The notes under the pieces were generated by a model. That model did no database searches and had not been told where the DNA came from. It saw only the letters and a list, made by a program, of their open reading frames with translations. 64,000 nt of DNA, taken from assembly GCF_027214045.1 (NCBI RefSeq), contig NZ_JAPWHE010000003.1, positions 170,168 through 234,167 of the forward strand, read 5' to 3'. Made by a program: the position numbers and the translations under genes. This document shows positions 52,101 to 64,000 of this stretch, in pieces. Each line of letters begins with the position of its first letter. The stretch's first letter is position 1. The stretch is from Castellaniella denitrificans (GTDB lineage Bacteria; Pseudomonadota; Gammaproteobacteria; Burkholderiales; Burkholderiaceae_B).

Positions 52101-52460
52101 GTGCGCGGTTCGATGAGCTTGAAGGCCTGGCCGGTCCGCGCCGCGCTCCTTGGCGGATGGGGGCTGGCGGTCTGCGGCGCCGCGTTCGCCGCCGCGCCCG
52201 ATGCGGCGCGGCTGGAAGAGGGCCGTGCCCTGTTCCGGAAGAACGCGGTTCCGGCCTGCGCGGTCTGTCATACCTTGCAGGATGCGCAGGCCACGGGGCC
52301 CGTCGGGCCGAATCTGGATGAGTTGCAGCCTGATCGCGACCAGGTGCTGGCCGCACTCAGGGACGGCGGCGGCGCCATGCCGTCCTTCGAAGAATCGCTG
52401 ACACAGGAGCAGCGCGAAGCGGTGGCGGATTATGTGGTGTGGGCGACGCATCCGCATTGA
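52101..52460 (+). CDS. sorB: Sulfite dehydrogenase cytochrome c subunit SorB
   Basis: A 119-residue monohaem cytochrome c that takes electrons from SorA. A signal peptide spans about 1-31. The haem-binding motif CAVCH is at 53-57 and the axial Met lies in GGAMPSFEES near 93. GTG 52101 follows the sorA stop directly and has GGAGG 8 bases upstream; ATG 52113 is an alternative. The two genes form a tight pair. Confidence 0.92.
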   Translation: MRGSMSLKAWPVRAALLGGWGLAVCGAAFAAAPDAARLEEGRALFRKNAVPACAVCHTLQDAQATGPVGPNLDELQPDRDQVLAALRDGGGAMPSFEESLTQEQREAVADYVVWATHPH

Positions 52461-52497
52461 GGGCGCGCCGCCGGTGTCCGGGCGCGTTAAAAACATA

Positions 52498-52530
52498 AAG
52501 GGATGCCTCACATCATGTGAGGCATCCCTT
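52498..52530 (-). terminator. Hairpin ending the secF transcript
   Basis: Sixteen bases (52498-52513) are perfectly complementary to 52515-52530 around a single central base. Read on the minus strand, it is followed by a U-rich run (TTTATGTTTTT), which makes it a good intrinsic terminator for secD-secF. It may also act as a barrier for sorB in the other direction. Confidence 0.75.
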
Positions 52531-52537
52531 CCACGTC

Positions 52538-52553
52538 GCCGCTTGCAAGCGGC
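52538..52553. other. Short palindrome between sorB and secF
   Basis: A perfect 16-base palindrome (seven-base arms around GC) between two longer hairpins. No function can be read from it alone. Confidence 0.5.
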
Positions 52554-52565
52554 TCCGATTCGCCA

Positions 52566-52599
52566 GGCACCGTTCAGTCCGCAGGGACTGAACGGTGCC
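52566..52599. other. Perfect 15-bp hairpin next to the secF stop
   Basis: Arms 52566-52580 and 52585-52599 pair without mismatch around a GCAG loop, five bases past the end of secF. No U-tract follows it on the minus strand, so it is probably an mRNA 3'-end stabiliser or part of a tandem stop with the hairpin at 52498-52530. Confidence 0.7.
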
Positions 52600-52604
52600 C
52601 TGCC

Positions 52605-53540
52605 TCATCCAAGCTCGACTTCCGGACCGTCCTTCTTGACGGGCTTGACCAGATCCTCGCGCTTGATGCCCATCCACATCGCCAGGGCGGCGGCCACGAA
52701 CACCGACGAATAGATCCCGAACCAGATCCCGATCGTCAGGGCCAGCGAGAAGTTGTGCAGCGTGGGGCCGCCGAAGAAGAACATCGACAGCACCATCATC
52801 TGCGTCGAGGCGTGCGTGATCACCGTCCGGGAAATGTTCTGCGTGATCGACGCGTTGATGATCTCGCGCACCGAGGCCTTGCGCTGCTTGCGGAAGTTTT
52901 CGCGGATCCGGTCCATCACCACCACGGATTCGTTCACCGAATAGCCCAGTACCGCCAACACCCCGGCCAGCACCGACAGCGAGAATTCCCACTGGAAGAA
53001 GGCGAAGAAGCCCAGGATGATCACCACGTCGTGCAGGTTCGCCAGCGCGCACGAGGCCGCCAGTTTCCATTCGAAGCGCACGGCCAGGTACACCATGATG
53101 CCCACCACCACGAACAGCAGGGCCATCAGGCCGTTGTGCAGCAGTTCCTGGCCCACCTGCGGCCCCACGAATTCCACCCGGCGCAGTTGCACGTCCGCGC
53201 GCTGGGCCTGCAGGGCCGACAGCACGGTGCGGCTCTGGGTCGCGGTGTCCTCGTTCGGGCGCACCGGCAGGCGGATCATCACGTCCTGCGAGGTGCCGAA
53301 GTTCTGCACCTGGAAGTCCGAATAGCCCAGGGCGTCGATCGCCGTGCGGATCTCGGCCACCGGCGCGGACTGCTCGTAGTGGACTTCCATCACCGTGCCG
53401 CCGGTGAATTCGATCGACAGGTGGAAGCCCCGGGTGGCGATGAAGAAGACGGCGGCCAGAAAGGTCAGCAGGCTGATGATGTTCAGGATCAGCGCATGCC
53501 GCATGAACGGGATGGTGCGATGGATGCGGAAAAATTCCAT
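52605..53540 (-). CDS. secF: Protein translocase subunit SecF
   Basis: A 311-residue inner-membrane protein with six helices and a periplasmic first loop, which uses the proton gradient to help Sec export. Seen are the start FRIHRTIPFM, FTGGTVMEV near 49-57, the middle ALGYSVNESVVVMDRIREN (about 195) and the late FFGGPTLHNFSLALTIG. It is downstream of secD by 19 bases and ends the yajC-secD-secF run. Confidence 0.97.
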   Translation of the reverse strand: MEFFRIHRTIPFMRHALILNIISLLTFLAAVFFIATRGFHLSIEFTGGTVMEVHYEQSAPVAEIRTAIDALGYSDFQVQNFGTSQDVMIRLPVRPNEDTATQSRTVLSALQAQRADVQLRRVEFVGPQVGQELLHNGLMALLFVVVGIMVYLAVRFEWKLAASCALANLHDVVIILGFFAFFQWEFSLSVLAGVLAVLGYSVNESVVVMDRIRENFRKQRKASVREIINASITQNISRTVITHASTQMMVLSMFFFGGPTLHNFSLALTIGIWFGIYSSVFVAAALAMWMGIKREDLVKPVKKDGPEVELG

Positions 53541-53559
53541 GATGTGTCCTTTGAACCCG

Positions 53560-55431
<1,872 letters not shown>

Positions 55432-55491
55432 GGTCGATCAGGTGGGGCGGGTCTGGAGAGACGAGGCGCCGGACGGCGCCCGCCGGGCGGA

Positions 55492-55833
55492 TCAGAGCGA
55501 CTTGATCGTGCCCTTGGGCAGCACGGCGGTGACGGCGCTGCGTTGCACGATGGTTTCCACGGCCTTGTCGCCCGACTGGGCGATTTCGACGGTCAGGTAG
55601 TTGTCGCTGACCTTGCTGATCTTGCCCAGCATGCCGCCGGTCATGATGACTTCATCGCCCTTGGCCAGGGCCTCGACCATTTTCTTGTGATCCTTCTGGC
55701 GCTTCATCTGCGGGCGGATCATCAGGAAATACAGAATGACGAACATCAGGATGATGGGCAGCATGCTCATCAGCGGGTTCGCTTCCGCGGCGGCTTGGGC
55801 CGGGATCAGGGTCAGGGTGTCGACGAGGGACAT
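55492..55833 (-). CDS. yajC: Preprotein translocase subunit YajC
   Basis: A 113-residue protein with one N-terminal membrane helix (about 24-42) and the RPQMKRQKDHKKMVEAL segment, then a small beta domain with GDEVIMTGGMLGKI. It associates with SecDF. It lies between tgt and secD in the usual order. Confidence 0.95.
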   Translation of the reverse strand: MSLVDTLTLIPAQAAAEANPLMSMLPIILMFVILYFLMIRPQMKRQKDHKKMVEALAKGDEVIMTGGMLGKISKVSDNYLTVEIAQSGDKAVETIVQRSAVTAVLPKGTIKSL

Positions 55834-55952
55834 GAAGGCTCCTGCGGGGTCGTTGGGTTTCGATGGGCGGACACGCGCCGGACGATATCCGGCCCGTGTG
55901 TGAAATTAACTCTTGATTGTAGCGGGATATGCGCCAGGCCGCGTTTCCGCCC

Positions 55953-58164
<2,212 letters not shown>

Positions 58165-58376
58165 GGCTGGTCCGGCGGGCCGGCAAGGGCGTCCGGGAAG
58201 AAAAATGTCAGGGGAGGGAAAAACCGGAGGTATTTTAGTCCGATGCGTTGCCGGCTCGATGCGCGGTCCCCCGGACCGGGGAGCGGTGCGCGCGGATCGC
58301 CCGGCATTTGCCCGTTCATCGGCTCCGCCGCTTTGGATTATGCTGACGCTTTTTGACGCTTAGGGAACCTCTGAAC

Positions 58377-59897
58377 ATGTCGAGCGGCAAGCAGGCGCGG
58401 CGGATCTGGGCTGGATGCAAGGCGCGAACTGCGGCGATGGCCGGCGCCGTCGCAAGGATGCGCGACGCGGTGATCGATCCGCAGCGGCTGGGCGCGGGCC
58501 TGGCGGCATGCCTGCTCGCGGGCGTGTCCCTGGGGGCCGGCGCGCAGGCCCTGCCGCCGGAACTGCAGAAGGCCTGGAAAGCCACCAGGCTGCCGCTGTC
58601 GGCCTTGTCGCTGGAAATCCGCGAGGCCGGCGGTCCGGTCATCGCCCGTGTCCAGGCCGACGAGCCGCGCAACCCGGCTTCGGTGATGAAGACCGTGACC
58701 ACCTGGACCGCGCTCTCGGCCCTGGGGCCGGATTACGTCTGGCGCACCCGGTTTCTGTCCGACCCGGGCGCCCGCGTCGACGATCAGGGCACCCTGAAGG
58801 GGCCGCTCTACGTCCAGGCGGCCGGGGATCCCTGGTTCCGCCAGGAAGACCTCTGGAACATGCTGCGCGAGCTGCGCCTGCGCGGGGTGAAGAATCTGTC
58901 CGAGGTCGTCGTGGACCGCGGCCGTTTCGGCGACGTGGCCATCGACCCGGGCGATTTCGACGATGCGCCGGACCGCCCCTACAACGCCAGCCCCGATGCG
59001 ATGATGGTCGGTTTCGGCGCGACCCGGGTGGTCTTCCTGCCCGACGCCCGGTCGCACCAGTGGATTCCCCTGCTCGACCCGCCGGCCCGCGATGTGCGCG
59101 TCGAGGGCGGTCTCGAATGGCTGAACGGCACGTGCAAGGGCTCGCCCGCAGTGGCGGCCGACGTGCGGCCCGAAGGGTCCGGGGCGGTCATCCATGTCTC
59201 CGGCAAGGCGGTCGGCGACTGTGGCGAATTCAGCGTGTACCGCCTGGCCGGCAAGCAGGGCGATCATTTCGAGGCCCTGTTCCGCCTGCTCTGGCGCGAA
59301 CTGGGCGGCACGCTGGCGCGCGGCGTCCGCGACGGCCGCGCACCCGCCCGGGCCGTGCCGCTGGCCTGGCACGATTCGCCCTCCCTGTCCGATGTGATCC
59401 GGCAGATCAACAAGCACAGCAACAACGTCATGGCCCGCATGACCCTGCTGACCCTGGGCGCGGAGCTGAACGGCCCGGGCGCCACGCCCGACAGTGGCGC
59501 ACGGGCGGTCCGGCAGATCCTGAAGAACCAGGGGGTGGACACGACGGGCTGGGTGCTGGACAACGGCTCGGGCCTGTCGCGCCAGGGTCGCATCACGGCG
59601 CGCGGCCTGGCGCAGATGCTCGACGCGGCCTGGCGTTCGCCGCTGATGCCCGAATTCGTTTCTTCGCTGGCGATATCGGGGGTGGACGGCACGGTGCGCC
59701 GCCGCCTGCGCGCCGAGGACACGCGCGGCCAGGCGCACCTGAAGACCGGCACCCTGCGTGATTCGCGCGCGCTGGCCGGCTATGTGCGAGGCGCCAGCGG
59801 CAAGCGCTACATTCTGGTCAGCCTGGTCAATGATCCGGGCGCGGCCGCCGTGCGTCCATTCGACGATGCCGTCGTCGAATGGCTGGCGGCGCGCTGA
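58377..59897 (+). CDS. dacB: D-alanyl-D-alanine carboxypeptidase/endopeptidase, PBP4 class
   Basis: A periplasmic class C penicillin-binding protein of 506 residues. The three active-site motifs are S102-V-M-K105, S348-N-N350 and K456-T-G458. An export helix (about 47-65) follows an unusually long basic N-terminus of about 45 residues, so either the start is internal or the signal is atypical. ATG 58377 was chosen over a TTG 24 bases upstream. It trims or cleaves peptidoglycan peptides. Confidence 0.92.
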   Translation: MSSGKQARRIWAGCKARTAAMAGAVARMRDAVIDPQRLGAGLAACLLAGVSLGAGAQALPPELQKAWKATRLPLSALSLEIREAGGPVIARVQADEPRNPASVMKTVTTWTALSALGPDYVWRTRFLSDPGARVDDQGTLKGPLYVQAAGDPWFRQEDLWNMLRELRLRGVKNLSEVVVDRGRFGDVAIDPGDFDDAPDRPYNASPDAMMVGFGATRVVFLPDARSHQWIPLLDPPARDVRVEGGLEWLNGTCKGSPAVAADVRPEGSGAVIHVSGKAVGDCGEFSVYRLAGKQGDHFEALFRLLWRELGGTLARGVRDGRAPARAVPLAWHDSPSLSDVIRQINKHSNNVMARMTLLTLGAELNGPGATPDSGARAVRQILKNQGVDTTGWVLDNGSGLSRQGRITARGLAQMLDAAWRSPLMPEFVSSLAISGVDGTVRRRLRAEDTRGQAHLKTGTLRDSRALAGYVRGASGKRYILVSLVNDPGAAAVRPFDDAVVEWLAAR

Positions 59898-59962
59898 GTC
59901 GCGCGACCCGGGGCTGTTTCAATTCACACGCATGAATATTCAATAACATCGGAGGAACAATC

Positions 59963-61144
59963 ATGCATGCATCCTTGCGCTTCATGACGGCCGCTGTCGC
60001 GGCCGCCTGCCTGTCGGCGGGGGCCGCACAGGCCGCCGACACCGTCAAAGTCGGCCTGTTGACGACGTTGTCCGGCCCGGGCGCGGCCTTGGGCATCGAC
60101 ATCCGCGACGGTTTCGAACTGGCCGTCAAACAGGCCGGCGGCACGCTCGGCGGCCTGAAAGCCGATGTCATCGTGGCCGATGACCAGCTCAGTCCCGATG
60201 CCGCCAAGCAGACCGCCGACCGCTTGCTCAAGCGCGACCGCGTCGATTTCATGACCGGCATCGTGTTTTCCAACATCATGCTGGCGGTGGGCCAGCCGGT
60301 GTTCCAGTCCAGGACTTTCTACATCAGCGCCAATGCCGGCCCCTCGCAATACGCCGGCGCCCAGTGCAATCCGTACTTCTTCAGCGCCTCCTACCAGAAC
60401 GACACCATGGACGAGGCGGCCGGCAAGGTCGTGCAGGACCGCGGCTTCAAGAAAGTCGCGCTGATCGCGCCGAACTACCCGGCGGGCAAGGATCACCTGG
60501 CCGGCTTCAAGCGGTTCTACAAGGGCGAGATCGTCATGGAGGACTACACCCAGCTGAATCAGCTGGACTACGGCGCCGAACTGTCCAAACTGCGCGCATC
60601 TCAGGCGGATGCCGTGTTCATCTTCCTGCCGGGCGGCCTGGGCGTGAACTTCATCAAGCAGTTCGTGGGCGCAGGACTGAACCGGAACATGAAACTGTTC
60701 GCGCCCGGCTTCTCGGGTGACGAGGACGTGATCCGCGCCGTGGGCGAACCGATGCTGGGGCTGTTCAACACGTCCCAGTGGGCGCACGACATGGACAACG
60801 CGGCGAACAAGCGGTTCGTGGCCGATTTCGAGAAAGCGTACGGGCGCCTGCCCACGATGTACGCTTCGCAGGGCTATGACGCCGCGCGCCTGATCGACGG
60901 CGCGGTGCGCAAGGTGAACGGCAATCTGAAGGACAAGGACGCGCTGCGCAAGGCGCTGGAGTCGGCGCCCTTCGAATCCGTCCGGGGCGCGTTCAAGTTC
61001 GATGCCAACCACTACCCCATCCAGGATTACTACCTGCGCGAAGTCGTCAAGGATGCCCAGGGCCGCGTGACCAACAGGCTCGTGGGTCGCGTGCTGGAAA
61101 ACCACGCCGATGCGTACGTCGGCGCGTGCAAGATGCCGTCCTGA
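59963..61144 (+). CDS. Branched-chain-type ABC transporter substrate-binding protein
   Basis: A 393-residue periplasmic LivK-type binding protein with a signal peptide (about 1-24, AQA cleavage). KVGLLTTLSGPGAALG near 28-43 and the AGAQCNPYFF segment near 131-140 resemble members found next to aromatic-acid degradation genes, but no such genes are seen here, so the substrate stays open. GGAGG lies 8 bases before the ATG. First gene of a binding protein-two permeases-two ATPases cluster. Confidence 0.9.
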   Translation: MHASLRFMTAAVAAACLSAGAAQAADTVKVGLLTTLSGPGAALGIDIRDGFELAVKQAGGTLGGLKADVIVADDQLSPDAAKQTADRLLKRDRVDFMTGIVFSNIMLAVGQPVFQSRTFYISANAGPSQYAGAQCNPYFFSASYQNDTMDEAAGKVVQDRGFKKVALIAPNYPAGKDHLAGFKRFYKGEIVMEDYTQLNQLDYGAELSKLRASQADAVFIFLPGGLGVNFIKQFVGAGLNRNMKLFAPGFSGDEDVIRAVGEPMLGLFNTSQWAHDMDNAANKRFVADFEKAYGRLPTMYASQGYDAARLIDGAVRKVNGNLKDKDALRKALESAPFESVRGAFKFDANHYPIQDYYLREVVKDAQGRVTNRLVGRVLENHADAYVGACKMPS

Positions 61145-61163
61145 TCCGCCGGAACGCGCGCGC

Positions 61164-62084
61164 ATGAACGGCATCCTCCTGCTCGAACAGCTGCTCAACA
61201 GCCTGCAGTTCGGTCTGATGCTGTTCCTGCTGGCGGCCGGGCTGACGCTGGTGTTCGGCATCATGGACCTGATCAACCTGGCCCATGGTTCGCTGTACAT
61301 GATCGGCGCCTACCTGGTCGCCACCCTCGCGGTCGCCTCCGGTTCGTTCTGGATCGGCCTGGCGGGCGGCGTGGCCGCCTCGGCGGTGTTGGGCGCGGTG
61401 CTGGAATGCACCGTGATCCGGCGGCTGTACCAGCGGGATCATCTGTCCCAGGTGCTGGGCACTTTCGCCCTGCTGCTGATGGCCAATGAGGGCGTGCGGA
61501 TGATCTGGGGCTCGCAACCCTTGATGATGCCCATGCCCGCCGGACTGTCCGGCCCGGTCGAACTGCTGCCGGGCTTCAGCTATCCCGCCTATCGCCTGTT
61601 CATCATCGGCGCCGGCCTGGCCGTGGCGCTGCTGCTGTACGTGCTGGTGACGCGCACCCGGCTGGGCATGCAGGTGCGCGCGGGGGCATCCAACCGTGAA
61701 ATGGCGCAGGCGATGGGCGCCGACGTGCGCCGCCTGTTCACGCTGTTGTTCGCCTTCGGGGCCGCGCTGTGCGCGGTGGCGGGGGGAATGCTCGGGCCCC
61801 TGCTGGCCGTCCAGGTCGGCATGGGGGAGAGCATTCTCATCCTGGCATTCGTGGTCATCGTGATCGGCGGCATCGGTTCGATCCGGGGGGCGCTGGTCGG
61901 CGCGTTGCTGGTGGGCCTGGTGGACACGGCCGGCCGCACGGTGGTGCCGATGCTGTTCGAGAGGTTGATGGGGCCCGCCGCCGCCGACAATGCCGGTCCG
62001 GCCGTGGCCTCGATCCTGATCTACGTGCTGATGGCCGCCGTGCTGTTCTGGAAACCGCGGGGCCTGTTCCCCGCCCGGGGGTGA
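61164..62084 (+). CDS. Branched-chain-type ABC transporter permease (LivH type)
   Basis: A 306-residue membrane permease of the LivH class. LLLEQLLNSLQFGLMLFLLA opens the protein, and the family motif GIMDLINLAHGSLYMIGAY is near 32-50. VIGGIGSIRGALVGALLVG near 235-253 is the loop that contacts the ATPase. Start ATG 61164 lies 19 bases after the binding-protein stop. Confidence 0.94.
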   Translation: MNGILLLEQLLNSLQFGLMLFLLAAGLTLVFGIMDLINLAHGSLYMIGAYLVATLAVASGSFWIGLAGGVAASAVLGAVLECTVIRRLYQRDHLSQVLGTFALLLMANEGVRMIWGSQPLMMPMPAGLSGPVELLPGFSYPAYRLFIIGAGLAVALLLYVLVTRTRLGMQVRAGASNREMAQAMGADVRRLFTLLFAFGAALCAVAGGMLGPLLAVQVGMGESILILAFVVIVIGGIGSIRGALVGALLVGLVDTAGRTVVPMLFERLMGPAAADNAGPAVASILIYVLMAAVLFWKPRGLFPARG

Positions 62085-62091
62085 GGAGAGG

Positions 62092-63069
62092 ATGGCGCAT
62101 TTTCCGCGACATGGGTCTCCGGGGCTGCTGGATCATGCGCTGCGCGCCCGCAGCGCCGTACCGCTGCTGCTTCTGCTGGCTCTGCTGCCTTTTGCCGCCC
62201 TGGCGCTGGACGAAGGCTTCTACATCGGCGTGGCCAGCCGCATCCTGATCTTCGCCCTGGCGGCGACCAGCCTCAACCTGATCCTGGGCTTCGGCGGCAT
62301 GGTCAGCTTCGGCCATGCCGCGTTCGTCGGCATGGGCGCCTATACCGTGGGCATCCTGATGCAGGCCGGCATGGCGTCGGCCTGGGTTGCCTGGCCGGCG
62401 GCGCTGCTCGTCGGCGGGCTGTTCGCTTTCGTGATCGGGCTCGTCAGCCTGCGCACCCAGGGCGTGTATTTCATCATGATCACGCTGGCGTTCGCGCAGA
62501 TGCTGTTCTACCTGATGGTATCGCTCAAGCAGTACGGCGGCGAGGACGGGCTTTCGTTGGCGACGCGTTCCGATCCGGGGCTGGGCCTGGACCTGTCCGA
62601 CGATGTGCAGTTCTATTTCGTGGTGCTGGCGATCTGCGCCGGCGTATTCGTCTGCCTGGCCCGGCTGCTCAATGCGCGCTTTGGCCACGCGCTGCAGGCG
62701 ATCCGCGAAAACGAGACGCGCATGGCCGCGCTGGGTTTCGCGGTCTATCGCCACAAGCTGATCGCCTTCACGCTGGCGGGCGCCATCGCCGGGCTGGCCG
62801 GCGCCCTGCTGGCCAACCAGAGCGGTTTCGTCAGTCCGTCCCTGCTGCAATGGAGCCAGTCCGGCATCCTGCTGGTCATGGTCATCCTGGGAGGCGTCGG
62901 CCATCTGTATGGCGGTCTGGCCGGTGCGGCGGCGTTCCTGCTGATCGAGGAAATCGTGTCCTCCTACACCATCCACTGGCAGTTCGGCCTGGGCGCCTTG
63001 CTGCTGGCCGTGGTGCTGGTGGCGCCCAACGGGCTGATGAGCCTGGTGCGCCGCCGGGGCGCGCCATGA
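62092..63069 (+). CDS. Branched-chain-type ABC transporter permease (LivM type)
   Basis: A 325-residue LivM-class permease. ATSLNLILGFGGMVSFGHAA near 58-77 and the late VILGGVGHLYGGLAGAA near 264-280 are the family marks. It starts 7 bases after the LivH-type gene behind a GGAGAGG site and its stop overlaps the next start by four bases. Confidence 0.94.
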   Translation: MAHFPRHGSPGLLDHALRARSAVPLLLLLALLPFAALALDEGFYIGVASRILIFALAATSLNLILGFGGMVSFGHAAFVGMGAYTVGILMQAGMASAWVAWPAALLVGGLFAFVIGLVSLRTQGVYFIMITLAFAQMLFYLMVSLKQYGGEDGLSLATRSDPGLGLDLSDDVQFYFVVLAICAGVFVCLARLLNARFGHALQAIRENETRMAALGFAVYRHKLIAFTLAGAIAGLAGALLANQSGFVSPSLLQWSQSGILLVMVILGGVGHLYGGLAGAAAFLLIEEIVSSYTIHWQFGLGALLLAVVLVAPNGLMSLVRRRGAP

Positions 63070-63833
63070 CGCCGGCCCCCATGGAAATCCTCTGCGCCGA
63101 CCGGCTGGTCAAGCGTTTCGGCGGGCTGGTGGCCACCGATCAGGCCAGCCTGACGATCCGCGCCGGTGAACTGCATGCGCTGATCGGCCCCAACGGCGCG
63201 GGCAAGACCACGTTGATCCACCAATTGTCCGGCGCACTGGCGCCGACCAGCGGCACGATCCGCTTCGCGGGCGAAGACATCACGGCGCTGCCCATCCACG
63301 CGCGCGTACATCGGGGGCTGGTGCGCTCCTACCAGGTCACCAGTGTGTTCCGGCGCCTGTCGGTGCTGGACAATCTGGCCCTGGCGGTGCAGGCGCGCGA
63401 CGGCGGCGGCCTAGGATTCTGGCGGCCGGCGCGGGCCGAGCGGGAACGCTATGCCGACGCCGCATCCGTGGCCGAGCGGGTGGGGCTGGCCGCTTGCCAG
63501 GATCGCATCGCCGGTGCGCTGTCTCATGGTGAACAGCGCCAGCTCGAAATCGGCCTGGTGCTGGCCTTGCGGCCCCGCCTGCTGTTGCTCGACGAACCGC
63601 TGGCCGGGATGGGCGCCGAGGAATCCGGACGCATGGTGGCGCTGCTGCGGAGTCTGCGCGGCGAACACACCATGCTGCTGGTGGAGCACGACATGGACGC
63701 CGTCTTCCGTCTGGCGGACCGGATTTCGGCGCTGGTGTCCGGCCGGGTCATCGCGACGGGCACCCCGGACGAAATCCAGGGCCATCCTGAAGTCCGGCGC
63801 GCCTACCTGGGCGACGAACAGGGGGAGGCATAG
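63066..63833 (+). CDS. Branched-chain-type ABC transporter ATPase (LivG type)
   Basis: A 255-residue ATPase of the LivG class. Walker A GPNGAGKTT is near 39-47, the signature is LSHGEQRQLEIG near 156, and Walker B is LLLLDEPLAGM near 176-186. The SHGEQ form of the signature is usual in the family. ATGA overlap with the permease stop fixes the start. The frame above is a shadow of the permease. Confidence 0.95.
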   Translation: MTPAPMEILCADRLVKRFGGLVATDQASLTIRAGELHALIGPNGAGKTTLIHQLSGALAPTSGTIRFAGEDITALPIHARVHRGLVRSYQVTSVFRRLSVLDNLALAVQARDGGGLGFWRPARAERERYADAASVAERVGLAACQDRIAGALSHGEQRQLEIGLVLALRPRLLLLDEPLAGMGAEESGRMVALLRSLRGEHTMLLVEHDMDAVFRLADRISALVSGRVIATGTPDEIQGHPEVRRAYLGDEQGEA

Positions 63834-64000
63834 ATGGGCGGTTTGCTGGAAGTCGAAGGCCTGGAGACCACCTACGGCGACAGCCGGGTGTTGTTCGGCA
63901 TCGACCTGGCCATCGGACCGGGGGAAGTCGCCACGCTGCTGGGCCGCAACGGCATGGGCAAGACCACGACGGTGCGTTCCATCCTGGGCCTGACGCGCGC
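63834..64000 (+). CDS. Branched-chain-type ABC transporter ATPase (LivF type), N-terminal part
   Basis: The first 55 residues of the second ATPase, cut by the window end. It opens with MGGLLEVEGLETTYGDSRVL and contains Walker A GRNGMGKTT near 37-45, with the GMGKT form common in LivF. It follows the LivG-type gene immediately. Confidence 0.93.
   Translation, partial: MGGLLEVEGLETTYGDSRVLFGIDLAIGPGEVATLLGRNGMGKTTTVRSILGLTR

Overview
The window is 64 kb of high-GC, densely packed chromosomal DNA from a betaproteobacterium, most likely of the Alcaligenaceae (Bordetella / Achromobacter / Castellaniella side). The inference rests on gene content: a Bordetella-type lipid A glucosamine cluster (GT2, ArnT-like, GtrA, YdjC-like), a narKGHJI operon with an appended parvulin gene, Rrf2-type NsrR, and the miaB-phoH-ybeY-corC-lnt and queA-tgt-yajC-secD-secF orders. 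The exact genus cannot be fixed from the window. No prophage, insertion sequence or CRISPR array was seen.

Layout. 1-3.0 kb: end of a DMT exporter, then a cystine-type amino-acid ABC transporter on the minus strand. 3.1-5.7 kb: DUF2946 protein and an OprC-type copper receptor. 5.8-6.2 kb: decayed NCS1 transporter. 6.4-15.5 kb: a MASE3/PAS/GGDEF/EAL protein, the ovothiol enzyme OvoA, a small flavin reductase, a 7TMR-DISM diguanylate cyclase and serA. 15.6-24.7 kb: respiratory nitrate reductase operon narK-narGHJI-ppiC behind an FNR-type box. 24.7-27.0 kb: truncated haemoglobin-nnrS-nsrR on the minus strand behind an NsrR-type box. 27.0-31.0 kb: the putative lipid A glucosamine genes, unusually interleaved on both strands. 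31.0-36.9 kb: a DUF442 protein, a universal stress protein and molybdopterin biosynthesis (moaA-mobA forward, moaC-moaD-moaE-moaB-moeA reverse), with an exact 81-bp tandem duplication between moaA and mobA. 37-41.3 kb: two transporters, a BMP-family binding protein and bioB. 41.6-42.0 kb: three tRNAs (Ala, Glu, Asp) with promoter and terminator. 42.2-45.0 kb: a large membrane GGDEF-EAL protein. 45.0-50.6 kb: lnt, corC, ybeY, phoH-like and miaB. 50.9-52.5 kb: sulfite dehydrogenase sorAB. 52.6-58.2 kb: secF, secD, yajC, tgt and queA. 58.4-59.9 kb: dacB. 60.0-64.0 kb: a branched-chain-type ABC transporter running off the end.

How it works together. The centre reads as a nitrate-respiration island. 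FNR would switch on nitrate uptake and NarGHI when oxygen falls. The moa/mob/moe genes supply the molybdopterin cofactor that NarG, and separately SorA, need. NO made as a by-product would relieve NsrR repression of the haemoglobin/NnrS operon. Three c-di-GMP proteins, two of them with degraded catalytic motifs, suggest regulated surface behaviour.

The least explained items are: the moaA-mobA tandem repeat and its hairpin, which may add a repeat-containing N-terminal extension to MobA; the divergent start codons sharing one CATG in the lipid A cluster; the flavin reductase beside ovoA; and the three hairpins between sorB and secF. None of these is proven to be a new system.
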